The translations under genes were made by a program, and so were the position numbers. Of a stretch of DNA of 64,000 nt, positions 29,001-42,658 are shown piece by piece. The stretch comes from Avena insularis. Lineage: Eukaryota > Streptophyta > Magnoliopsida > Poales > Poaceae. The notes under the pieces are model-generated. The model saw only the letters and a list, made by a program, of their open reading frames with translations. It was not told where the DNA came from and searched no databases. Positions within the stretch are counted from its first letter, which is position 1. Each line of letters opens with the position of its first letter. Location: NCBI GenBank assembly GCA_023614405.1, contig CM042688.1, positions 444,282,028 through 444,346,027 of the forward strand, written 5' to 3'.

Positions 29001-32000
29001 GTGGGTCCACATGTGGTTTGTTAAAAGAACACACATGCAATGACCACTGGTAGATCAATATGTGGTTTGTGGAAAAGAACAAACATACATTGAACATTGG
29101 TGGATCCATAAGTGGTTTGTGGAAAGAACACACATGAAGTGACTCTAATGCTGGTTTTAGTTTAAGAACACACAAGCAATGACTCTAGTGGGTCCATATG
29201 TGATTTGTGGAAAGAACACACATGCAATGACACTAGTTGATCCATGTGTGGTTTGTGGAAAGAACACACATGCAATGCCATTGGTTGATCCATGTGGTGG
29301 TTTGTGGAAACAACACATGCAATGAATCTAATGGATCCATATGTGGTTTGTGAAAAAGAACACACATGCAATGACCACTGGTTGATCCTTGTGTGGTTTG
29401 TGGAAAGAACACACATGCAATGACACTAGTTGATCCATGTGTGGTTTGTGGAAAGAACAAACATGCAATGACACTGGTTGATCCATATGTGGTTTGTGGA
29501 AAGAACACACGTGCAATGATGGTTGGTCCATGTGTGGTTTGTGGATAGAACACACATGCAATGACTCTAGTTGGTCCATCTGTGGTTTGTGAAAAGAACA
29601 CACATGCAATGACCACTGCTTGATCCATATGTGGTTTGTGGAAAGAACACATGCAATGACACTAGTGGGTCCATATGTGGTTTGTGAAAAGAACACACAT
29701 GCAATGACCACTAGTTGATCCATATGTGGTTTGTGGAAAGCACACACATGCAATGCGGCTAGTTGATCCATGTGTGGTCTGGGAAAGAACACATGCAATT
29801 ACTCTAGTGCTAGTTTTAGTATAAGCACACAAGCAATGACTCTAGTGGGTCCATATGTCATTTGTGGAAAGAACGCACATGCAATGACACTAGTTGATCC
29901 ATGTGTGGTTTCTAGAAATAACACACATGCAAGGACTCTAGTGCTGGTTTTAGAAGAACACACATGCAATGACTCTAGTGGGTCCATATGTGGTCTGTGA
30001 AAAGAACACACATGCAATGACTCTAGTGGGTCCACATGTGGTTTGTGAAAAGACCGCACATGCAATGACCACTGGTTGATCCATATGTGGTTTGTGGAAA
30101 AGAACACACATGCAATGAACACTGGTGGATCCATAAGTGGTTTGTGGAAAGAACACACATGCAGTGATTCTAATGCTAGTTTTAGTTAAGAACACATATG
30201 GATCCATATGTGGTTTGTGGAGAAGAACACACATGCAATGACACTAGTTGATCCATGTGTGGTTTGTGCAAAGAACACACATGCAACAACACTGGTTGAT
30301 CGATATGTGGTTTGTGGAAAGAACACACGTGCAATGACCCTGGTTGATCCATGTGTGGTTTGTGGATAGAACACACATGCAATGACTCTAGTGGGGCCAT
30401 ATGTGGTTTGTGAAAAGAACACACATGCATTGACCACTGGTTGATCCATATGTGGTTTGTGGAAAGAACACACATGCAATGAACACCGTGGATCCATAAG
30501 TGGTTTGTGGAAAGAACACACATGCAGTGATTCTAATGCTAGTTTTAGTTAAGAACACATATGGATCCATATGTGGTTTGTGGAGAAGAACACACATGCA
30601 ATGACACTAGTTAATCCATGTGTGGTTTGTGCAAAGAACACACATGCAATGAAACTGGTTGATCCATATGTGGTTTGTGGAAAGAACACACGTGCAATGA
30701 CACTGGTTGATCCATGTGTGGTTTGTGGATAAAACACACATGCAATTACTGTAGTGGGTCCATATGTGGTTTGTGAAAAGAACGCACAAGCATTGACCAC
30801 TTGTTGATCCATATGTGGTTTGTGGAAAGAACACACATGCAATGACTCTAGTGGGTCCATATGTGGTTTGTGAAAAGAACACACAAGCAATGACCACAGG
30901 TAGATCCATATGTGGTTTGTGGAAAGAACACACATGCAATGACAGTGGTGTATCCATGTGTGGATTGTGAAAAGAACACAGATGCAATGAGTCTAGTGCT
31001 GGTTTTAGTATAAGAACACACATGCAATGACTCTAGTGGGTCCACATGTGGTTTGTGAAAAGAACACACATGCAATGACCACTGGTAGATCCATATGTGG
31101 TTTGTGGAAAAGAACAAACATACATTGAACATTGGTGGATCCATAAGTGGTTTGTGGAAAGAACACACATGAAGTGACTCTAATGAGGGTTTTAGTTTAA
31201 GAACACACAAGCAATGACTCTAGTGGGTCCATATGTGATTTGTGGAAAGAACACACATGCAATGACACTAGTTGATCCATGTGTGGTTTGTGGAAAGAAC
31301 ACACATGCAATGCCATTGGTTGATCCATGTGGTGGTTTGTGGAAATAACACACATGCAATGAATCTAATGGATCCATATGTGGTTTGTGAAAAAGAACAC
31401 ACATGCAATGACCACTGGTTGATCCATGTGTGGTTTGTGGAAAGAACACACATGCAATGACACTAGTTGATCCATGTGTGGTTTGTGGAAAGAACACACA
31501 TGCAATGACACTGGTTGATCCATATGTGGTTTGTGGAAAGAACACACGTGCAATGATGGTTGATCCATGTGTGGTTTGTGGATAGAACACACATGCAATG
31601 ACTCTAGTTGGTCCATCTGTGGTTTTTGAAAAAAACTCTCCTGCAATGACCACTGCTTGATCCATATGTGGTTTGTGGAAAGAACACATGCAATGACACT
31701 AGTGGGTCCATATGTGGTTTGTGAAAAGAACACACATGCAATGACCACTGGTTGATCCATATGTGGTTTGTGGAAAGCACACACATGCAATGCCGCTAGT
31801 TGATCCATGTGTGGTTTGTGGAAAGAACACACATGCAATTACTCTAGTGCTAGTTTTAGTATAAGCACACACAAGCAATGACTCTAGTGGGTCCATATGT
31901 CATTTGTGGAAAGAACGCACATGCAATGACACTAGTTGATCCATGTGTGGTTTCTAGAAATAACACACATGCAAGTACTCTAGTGCTGGTTTTAGTATAA

Positions 32001-34295
32001 GAACACACATGCAATGACTCTAGTGGGTCCATATGTGGTTTGTGAAAAGAACACACATGCAATGACTCTAGTGGGTCCACATGTGGTTTGTTAAAAGAAC
32101 ACACATGCAATGACCACTGGTAGATCCATATGTGGTTTGTGGAAAAGAACAAACATACATTGAACATTGGTGGATCCATAAGTGGTTTGTGGAAAGAACA
32201 CACACGAAGTGACTCTAATGCTGGTTTTAGTTTAAGAACACACAAGCAATGACTCTAGTGGGTCCATATGTGATTTGTGGAAAGAACACACATGCAATGA
32301 CACTAGTTGATCCATGTGTGGTTTGTGGAAAGAACACACATGCAATGCCATTGGTTGATCCATGTGGTGGTTTGTGGAAACAACACACATGCAATGAATC
32401 TAATGGATCCATATGTGGTTTGTGAAAAAGAACACACATGCAATGACCACTGGTTGATCCTTGTGTGGTTTGTGGAAAGAACACATGCAATGACACTAGT
32501 TGATCCATGTGTGGTTTGTGGAAAGAACAAACATGCAATGACACTGGTTGATCCATATGTGGTTTGTGGAAAGAACACACGTGCAATGATGGTTGGTCCA
32601 TGTGTGGTTTGTGGATAGAACACACATGCAATGACTCTAGTTGGTCCATCTGTGGTCTATGAAAAGAACACACATGCAATGACCACTGCTTGATCCATAT
32701 GTGGTTTGTGGAAAGAACACATGCAATGACAGTAGTGGGTCCATATGTGGTTTGTGAAAAGAACACACATGCAATGACCACTAGTTGATCCATATGTGGT
32801 TTGTGGAAAGCACACACATGCAATGCCGCTAGTTGATCCATGTGTGGTCTGTGGAAAGAACACACATGCAATTACTCTAGTGCTAGTTTTAGTATAAGCA
32901 CACACAAGCAATGACTCTAGTGGGTCCATATGTCATTTGTGGAAAGAACGCACATGCAATGACACTAGTTGATCCATGTGTGGTTTCTAGAAATAACACA
33001 CATGCAAGGACTCTAGTGCTGGTTTTAGTAGAAGAACACACATGCAATGACTCTAGTGGGTCCATATGTGGTCTGTGAAAAGAACACACATGCAATGACT
33101 CTAGTGGGTCCACATGTGGTTTGTGAAAAGAACGCACATGCAATGACCACTGGTTGATCCATATGTGGTTTGTGGAAAAGAACACACATGCAATGAACAC
33201 TGGTGGATCCATAAGTGGTTTGTGGAAAGAACACACATGCAGTGATTCTAATGCTAGTTTTAGTTAAGAACACACAAGCAATGACTCTAGTGGGTCCATA
33301 TGTGATTTGTGGAAAGAACACACAAGCAATGACACTAGTTGATCCATGTGTGGTTTGTGGAAAGAACACACATGCAATGCCATTGGTTGATCCATGTGGT
33401 GGTTTGTGGAAATAACACACATGCAATGAATCTAATGGATCCATATGTGGTTTGTGAAAAAGAACACACATGCAATGACCACTGGTTGATCCTTGTGTGG
33501 TTTGTGGAAAGAACACACATGCAATGACACTAGTTGATCCATGTGTGGTTTGTGGAAAGAACAAACATGCAATGACACTGGTTGATCCATATGTGGTTTG
33601 TGGAAAGAACACACGTGCAATGATGGTTGATCCATGTGTGGTTTGTGGATAGAACACACATGCAATGACTCTAGTTGGTCCATCTGTGGTTTGTGAAAAG
33701 AACACACATGCAATGACCACTGCTTGATCCATATGTGGTTTGTGGAAAGAACACATGCAATGACACTAGTGGGTCCATATGTGGTTTGTGAAAAGAACAC
33801 ACATGCAATGACCACTAGTTGATCCATATGTGGTTTGTGGAAAGCACACACATGCAATGTCTAGTTGATCCATGTGTGGTCTGTGGAAAGAACACACATG
33901 CAATTACTCTAGTGCTAGTTTTAGTATAAGCACACACAAGCAATGACTCTAGTGGGTCCATATGTCATTTGTGGAAAGAACGCACATGCAATGACACTAG
34001 TTGATCCATGTGTGGTTTCTAGAAATAACACACATGCAAGGACTCTAGTGCTGGTTTTAGTAGAAGAACACACATGCAATGACTCTAGTGGGTCCATATG
34101 TGGTCTGTGAAAAGAACACACATGCAATGACTCTAGTGGGTCCACATGTGGTTTGTGAAAAGAACGCACATGCAATGACCACTGGTTGATCCATATGTGG
34201 TTTGTGGAAAAGAACACACATGCAATGAACACTGGTGGATCCATAAGTGGTTTGTGGAAAGAACACACATGCAGTGATTCTAATGCTAGTTTTAG
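14034..34295. repeat. Central array domain: 3.06-3.39-kb higher-order repeat
   Basis: The TTAAGAACACATATGGATCC junction followed by the private variant GCAACAACACTGGTTGATCG recurs at 14034, 17412, 20797, 24053, 27124 and 30186. Period lengths are 3378, 3385, 3256, 3071 and 3062 bp, then 4110 bp where a further block of about 1.03 kb is present. A second junction sits 358-364 bp after each of these (14398, 17776, 21161, 24413, 27488, 30549). From the third copy on, each period contains two tandem sub-blocks of about 1.03 kb (for example 22030 and 23063). Copies are nearly identical by eye, so this is the most recently homogenised part of the array. Confidence 0.82.
33240..33300. repeat. Recombinant monomer junction (unequal-exchange scar)
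   Basis: Here the left half of one junction class (CTAGTTTTAGTTAAGAACAC) runs directly into the right half of another (ACAAGCAATGACTCTAGTGG). Everywhere else these two halves belong to different junctions. The simplest explanation is a crossover within the short A-rich linker between two non-equivalent 40-bp monomers. It coincides with the irregular 4.1-kb period. Confidence 0.65.
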
Positions 34296-37200
34296 TTAAG
34301 AACACATATGGATCCATATGTGGTTTGTGGAGAAGAACACACATGCAATGACACTAGTTGATCCATGTGTGGTTTGTGCAAATAACACACATACAACAAC
34401 ACTGGTTGATCGATATGTGGTTTGTGGAAAGAACACACGTGCAATGACCCTGGTTGATCCATGTGTGGTTTGTGGATAGAACAGACATGCAATGACTCTA
34501 GTGGGGCCATATGTGGTTTGTGAAAAGAACACACATGCATTGACCACTTGTTGATCCATATGTGGTTTGTGGAAAGAACACACATGCAATGTCTCTAGTG
34601 GGTCCATATGTGGTTTGTGAAAAGAACACACAAGCAATGACCACAGGTAGATCCATATGTGGTTTGTGGAAAGATCACACATGCAATGCCACTGGTTGAT
34701 CCATGTGTGGTTTGTGTAAAGAACACACATGCAATGACTCTAGTGCTAGTTTTAGCCTAAGAACACACATGCAATGGCTCTAATGGATCCATCTATGGTT
34801 TGTGGAAAAGAACACACATGCAATGACCACTGGTTGATCCATGTGTGGTTTGTGGAAAGAACACACATGCAATGACAGTGGTGTATCCATGTGTGGTTTG
34901 TGAAAAGAACACACATGCAATGAGTCTAGTGCTGGTTTTAGTATAAGAACACACGTGCAATGACTCTAGTGGGTCCACATGTGGTTTGTGAAAAGAACAC
35001 ACATGCAATGACCACTGGTAGATCCATATGTGGTTTGTGGAAAAGAACAAACATACATTGAACATTGGTGGATCCATAAGTGGTTTGTAGAAAGAACACA
35101 CATGAAGTGACTCTAATGCTGGTTTTAGTTTAAGAACACACAAGCAATGACTCTAGTGGGTCCATATGTGATTTGTGGAAAGAACACACATGCAATGACA
35201 CTAGTTGATCCATGTGTGGTTTGTGGAAAGAACACACATGCAATGCCATTGGTTGATCCATGTGTGGTTTTTGGAAATAACACACATGCAATGAATCTAA
35301 TGGATCCATATGTGGTTTGTGAAAAAGAACACACATGCAATGACCACTGGTTGATCCATGTGTGGTTTGTGGAAAGAACACACATGCAATGACACTAGTT
35401 GATCCATGTGTGGTTTGTGGAAAGAACACACATGCAATGACACTGGTTGATCCATATGTGGTTTGTGGAAAGAACACACGTGCAATGATGGTTGATCCAT
35501 GTGTGGTTTGTGGATAGAACACAGATGCAATTACTCTAGTTGGTCTTTCTGTGGTTTTTGAAAAGAACACACATGCAATGACCACTGGTTGATCCATATG
35601 TGGTTTGTGGAAAGAACACACATGCAATTACTCTAGTGGGTCCATATGTGGTTTGTGAAAAGAACACAAGCATTGACCACTTGTTGATCCGTATGTGGTT
35701 TGTGGAAAGAACACACATGCAATGACTCTAGTGGGTCCATATGTGGTTTGTGAAAAGAACACACAAGCAATGACCACAGGTAGATCCATATGTGGTTTGT
35801 GGAAAGAACACACATGCAATGCCACTGGTTGATCCATGTGTGGTTTGTGTAAAGAACAGACATGCAATGACTCTAGTGCTAGTTTTAGCATAAGAACACA
35901 CATGCAATGGCTCTAATGGATCCATATGTGGTTTGTGGAAAAGAACACACATGCAATGACCACTTGTTGATCCATGTGTGGTTTGTGGAAAGAACACACA
36001 TGCAATGACAGTGGTGTATCCATGTGTGGATTGTGAAAAGAACAGATGCAATGAGTCTAGTGCTGGTTTTAGTATAAGAACACACATGCAATGACTCTAG
36101 TGGGTCCACATGTGGTTTGTGAAAAGAACACACATGCAATGACCACTGGTAGATCCATATGTGGTTTGTGGAAAAGAACAAACATACATTGAACATTGGT
36201 GGATCCATAAGTGGTTTGTGGAAAGAACACACATGAAGTGACTCTAATGCTGGTTTTAGTTTAAGAACACACAAGCAATGACTCTAGTGGGTCCATATGT
36301 GATTTGTGGAAAGAACACACATGCAATGACACTAGTTGATCCATGTGTGGTTTGTGGAAAGAACACACATGCAATGCCATTGGTTGATCCATGTGGTGGT
36401 TTGTGGAAATAACACACATGCAATGAATCTAATGGATCCATATGTGGTTTGTGAAAAGAACACACATGCAATGACCACTGGTTGATCCATGTGTGGTTTG
36501 TGGAAAGAACACACATGCAATGACACTAGTTGATCCATGTGTGGTTTGTGGAAAGAACACACATGCAATGACACTGGTTGATCCATATGTGGTTTGTGGA
36601 AAGAACACACGTGCAATGATGGTTGATCCATGTGTGGTTTGTGGATAGAACACACATGCAATGACTCTAGTTGGTCCATCTGTGGTTTTTGAAAAAAACT
36701 CACCTGCAATGACCACTGCTTGATCCATATGTGGTTTGTGGAAAGAACACATGCAATGACACTAGTGGGTCCATATGTGGTTTGTGAAAAGAACACACAT
36801 GCAATGACCACTGGTTGATCCATATGTGGTTTGTGGAAAGCACACACATGCAATGACGCTAGTTGATCCATGTGTGGTTTGTGGAAAGAACACACATGCA
36901 ATTACTCTAGTGCTAGTTTTAGTATAAGCACACACAAGCAATGACTCTAGTGGGTCCATATGTCATTTGTGGAAAGAATGCACATGCAATGACACTAGTT
37001 GATCCTTGTGTGGTTTCTAGAAATAACACACATGCAAGTACTCTAGTGCTGGTTTTAGTATAAGAACACACATGCAATGACTCTAGTGGGTCCATATGTG
37101 GTTTGTGAAAAGAACACACATGCAATGACTCTAGTGGGTCCACATGTGGTTTGTTAAAAGAACACACATGCAATGACCACAGGTAGATCCATATGTGGTT

Positions 37201-40200
37201 TGTGGAAAAGAACAAACATACATTGAACATTGGTGGATCCATAAGTGGTTTGTGGAAAGAACACACATGAAGTGACTCTAATGCTGGTTTTAGTTTAAGA
37301 ACACACAAGCAATGACTCTAGTGGGTCCATATGTGATTTGTGGAAAGAACACACATGCAATGACACTAGTTGATCCATGTGTGGTTTGTGGAAAGAACAC
37401 ACATGCAATGCCATTGGTTGATCCATGTGTGGTTTTTGGAAATAACACACATGCAATGAATCTAATGGATCCATATGTGGTTTGTGAAAAAGAACACACA
37501 TGCAATGACCACTGGTTGATCCATGTGTGGTTTGTGGAAAGAACACACATGCAATGACACTAGTTGATCCATGTGTGGTTTGTGGAAAGAACACACATGC
37601 AATGACACTGGTTGATCCATATGTGGTTTGTGGAAAGAACACACGTGCAATGATGGTTGATCCATGTGTGGTTTGTGGATAGAACACAGATGCAATTACT
37701 CTAGTTGGTCTTTCTGTGGTTTTTGAAAAGAACACATGCAATGACCACTGGTTGATCCATATGTGGTTTGTGGAAAGAACACACATGCAATTACTCTAGT
37801 GGGTCCATATGTGGTTTGTGAAAAGAACACACAAGCATTGACCACTTGTTGATCCGTATGTGGTTTGTGGAAAGAACACACATGCAATGACTCTAGTGGG
37901 TCCATATGTGGTTTGTGAAAAGAACACACAAGCAATGACCATAGGTAGATCCATATGTGGTTTGTGGAAAGAACACACATGCAATGCCACTGGTTGATCC
38001 ATGTGTGGTTTGTGTAAAGAACAGACATGCAATGACTCTAGTGCTAGTTTTAGCATAAGAACACACATGCAATGGCTCTAATGGATCCATATGTGGTTTG
38101 TGGAAAAGAACACACATGCAATGACCACTTGTTGATCCATGTGTGGTTTGTGGAAAGAACACACATGCAATGACAGTGGTGTATCCATGTGTGGATTGTG
38201 AAAAGAACACAGATGCAATGAGTCTAGTGCTGGTTTTAGTATAAGAACACACATGCAATGACTCTAGTGGGTCCACATGTGGTTTGTGAAAAGAACACAC
38301 ATGCAATGACCACTGGTAGATCCATATGTGGTTTGTGGAAATCAACAAACATACATTGAACATTGGTGGATCCATAAGTGGTTTGTGGAAAGAACACACA
38401 TGAAGTGACTCTAATGCTGGTTTTAGTTTAAGAACACACAAGCAATGACTCTAGTGGGTCCATATGTGATTTGTGGAAAGAACACACATGCAATGACACT
38501 AGTTGATCCATGTGTGGTTTGTGGAAAGAACACACATGCAATGCCATTGGTTGATCCATGTGGTGGTTTGTGGAAATAACACACATGCAATGAATCTAAT
38601 GGATCCATATGTGGTTTGTGAAAAAGAACACACATGCAATGACCACTGGTTGATCCATGTGTGGTTTGTGGAAAGAACACACATGCAATGACACTAGTTG
38701 ATCCATGTGTGGTTTGTGGAAAGAACACACATGCAATGACACTGGTTGATCCATATGTGGTTTGTGGAAAGAACACACGTGCAATGATGGTTGATCCATG
38801 TGTGGTTTGTGGATAGAACACACATGCAATGACTCTAGTTGGTCCATCTGTGGTTTTGAAAAAACTCACCTGCAATGACCACTGCTTGATCCATATGTGG
38901 TTTGTGGAAAGAACACATGCAATGACACTAGTGGGTCCATATGTGGTTTGTGAAAAGAACACACATGCAATGACCACTGGTTGATCCATATGTGGTTTGT
39001 GGAAAGCACACACATGCAATGCCGCTAGTTGATCCATGTGTGGTTTGTGGAAAGAACACACATGCAATTACTCTAGTGCTAGTTTTAGTATAAGCACACA
39101 AGCAATGACTCTAGTGGGTCCATATGTCATTTGTGGAAAGAATGCACATGCAATGACACTAGTTGATCCATGTGTGGTTTCTAGAAATAACACACATGCA
39201 AGTACTCTAGTGCTGGTTTTAGTATAAGAACACACATGCAATGACTCTAGTGGGTCCATATGTGGTTTGTGAAAAGAACACACATGCAATGACTCTAGTG
39301 GGTCCACATGTGGTTTGTTAAAAGAACACACATGCAATGACCACAGGTAGATCCATATGTGGTTTGTGGAAAAGAACAAACATACATTGAACATTGGTGG
39401 ATCCATAAGTGGTTTGTGGAAAGAACACACATGAAGTGACTCTAATGCTGGTTTTAGTTTAAGAACACACAAGCAATGACTCTAGTGGGTCCATATGTGA
39501 TTTGTGGAAAGAACACACATGCAATGACACTAGTTGATCCATGTGTGGTTTGTGGAAAGAACACACATGCAATGCCATTGGTTGATCCATGTGGTGGTTT
39601 GTGGAAATAACACACATGCAATGAATCTAATGGATCCATATGTGGTTTGTGAAAAAGAACACACATGCAATGACCACTGGTTGATCCATGTGTGGTTTGT
39701 GGAAAGAACACACATGCAATGACACTAGTTGATCCATGTGTGGTTTGTGGAAAGAACACACATGCAATGACACTTGTTGATCCATATGTGGTTTGTGGAA
39801 AGAACACACGTGCAATGATGGTTGATCCATGTGTGGTTTGTGGATAGAAGACAGATGCAATTACTCTAGTTGGTCTTTCTGTGGTTTTTGAAAAGAACAC
39901 ACATGCAATGACCACTGGTTGATCCATATGTGGTTTGTGGAAAGAACACACATGCAATTACTCTAGTGGGTCCATATGTGGTTTGTGAAAAGAACACACA
40001 AGCATTGACCACTTGTTGATCCGTATGTGGTTTGTGGAAAGAACACACATGCAATGACTCTAGTGGGTCCATATGTGGTTTGTGAAAAGAACACACAAGC
40101 AATGACCACAGGTAGATCCATATGTGGTTTGTGGAAAGAACACACATGCAATGCCACTGGTTGATCCATGTGTGGTTTGTGTAAAGAACAGACATGCAAT

Positions 40201-42658
40201 GACTCTAGTGCTAGTTTTAGCATAAGAACACACATGCAATGGCTCTAATGGATCCATATGTGGTTTGTGGAAAAGAACACACATGCAATGACCACTTGTT
40301 GATCCATGTGTGGTTTGTGGAAAGAACACACATGCAATGACAGTGGTGTATCCATGTGTGGATTGTGAAAAGAACACAGATGCAATGAGTCTAGTGTTGG
40401 TTTTAGTATAAGAACACACATGCAATGACTCTAGTGGGTCCACATGTGGTTTGTGAAAAGAACACACATGCAATGACCACTGGTAGATCCATATGTGGTT
40501 TGTGGAAAAGAACAAACATACATTGAACATTGGTGGATCCATAAGTGGTTTGTGGAAAGAACACACATGAAGTGACTCTAATGCTGGTTTTAGTTTAAGA
40601 ACACACAAGCAATGACTCTAGTGGGTCCATATGTGATTTGTGGAAAGAACACACATGCAATGACACTAGTTGATCCATGTGTGGTTTGTGGAAATAACAC
40701 ACATGCAATGCCATTGGTTGATCCATGTGGTGGTTTGTGGAAATAACACACATGCAATGAATCTAATGGATCCATATGTGGTTTGTGAAAAAGAACACAC
40801 ATGCAATGACCACTGGTTGATCCATGTGTGGTTTGTGGAAAGAACACACATGCAATGACACTAGTTGATCCATGTGTGGTTTGTGGAAAGAACACACATG
40901 CAATGACACTGGTTGATCCATATGTGGTTTGTGGAAAGAACACACGTGCAATGATGGTTGATCCATGTGTGGTTTGTGGATAGAACACACATGCAATGAC
41001 TCTAGTTGGTCCATCTGTGGTTTTTGAAAAAAACTCACCTGTAATGACCACTGCTTGATCCATATGTGGTTTGTGGAAAGAACACATGCAATGACACTAG
41101 TGGGTCCATATGTGGTTTGTGAAAAGAACACACATGCAATGACCACTGGTTGATCCATATGTGGTTTGTGGAAAGCACACACATGCAATGCCGCTAGTTG
41201 ATCCATGTGTGGTTTGTGGAAAGAACACACATGCAATTACTCTAGTGCTAGTTTTAGTATAAGCACACACAAGCAATGACTCTAGTGGGTCCATATGTCA
41301 TTTGTGGAAAGAATGCACATGTAATGACACTAGTTGATCCATGTGTGGTTTCTAGAAATAACACACATGCAAGTACTCTAGTGCTGGTTTTAGTATAAGA
41401 ACACACATGCAATGACTCTAGTGGGTCCATATGTGGTTTGTGAAAAGAACACACATGCAATGACTCTAGTGGGTCCACATGTGGTTTGTTAAAAGAAAAC
41501 ACAATGACCACAGGTAGATCCATATGTGGTTTGTGGAAAAGAACAAACATACATTGAACATTGGTGGATCCATAAGTGGTTTGTGGAAAGAACACACATG
41601 AAGTGACTCTAATGCTGGTTTTAGTTTAAGAACACACAAGCAATGACTCTAGTGGGTCCATATGTGATTTGTGGAAAGAACACACATGCAATGACACTAG
41701 TTGATCCATGTGTGGTTTGTGGAAAGAACACACATGCAATGCCATTGGTTGATCCATGTGGTGGTTTGTGGAAATAACACACATGCAATGAATCTAATGG
41801 ATCCATATGTGGTTTGTGAAAAAGAACACACATGCAATGACCACTGGTTGATCCTTGTGTGGTTTGTGGAAAGAACACACATGCAATGACACTAGTTGAT
41901 CCATGTGTGGTTTGTGGAAAGAACAAACATGCAATGGCACTGGTTGATCCATATGTGGTTTGTGGAAAGAACACACGTGCAATGATGGTTGATCCATGTG
42001 TGGTTTGTGGATAGAACACACATGCAATGACTCTAGTTGGTCCATCTGTGGTTTGTGAAAAGAACACACATGCAATGACCACTGCTTGATCCATATGTGG
42101 TTTGTGGAGAGAACACATGCAATGACACTAGTGGGTCCATATGTGGTTTGTGAAAAGAACACACATGCAATGACCACTAGTTGATCCATATGTGGTTTGT
42201 GGAAAGCACACACATGCAATGCCGCTAGTTGATCCATGTGTGGTCTGTGGAAAGAACACACATGCAATTACTCTAGTGCTAGTTTTAGTATAAGCACACA
42301 CAAGCAATGACTCTAGTGGGTCCATATGTCATTTGTGGAAAGAACGCACATGCAATGACACTAGTTGATCCATGTGTGGTTTCTAGAAATAACACACATG
42401 CAAGGACTCTAGTGCTGGTTTTAGTAGAAGAACACACATGCAATGACTCTAGTGGGTCCATATGTGGTCTGTGAAAAGAACACACATGCAATGACTCTAG
42501 TGGGTCCACATGTGGTTTTTGAAAAAAAACAAAAATCAAATACCACTGGTTGATCCATATGTGGTTTGTGTAAAGAACACACATGCAATGAACACTGGTG
42601 GATCCATAAGTGGTTTGTGGAAAGAACACACATGCAGTGATTCTAATGCTAGTTTTAG
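34296..42658. repeat. Array domain with alternating 1.03- and 1.13-kb blocks (2.165-kb dimer)
   Basis: A junction of the form TTAGTTTAAGAACACACAAG recurs at 35125, 36256, 37290, 38423, 39454, 40590 and 41621. The spacings alternate: 1131, 1034, 1133, 1031, 1136, 1031 bp. The repeating unit is therefore a dimer of two related blocks totalling about 2.165 kb, present about three times. One block type carries the rare AGTTGGTCTTTCTGTGG variant, the other GGTTTTTGAAAAAAACTC. Confidence 0.82.
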
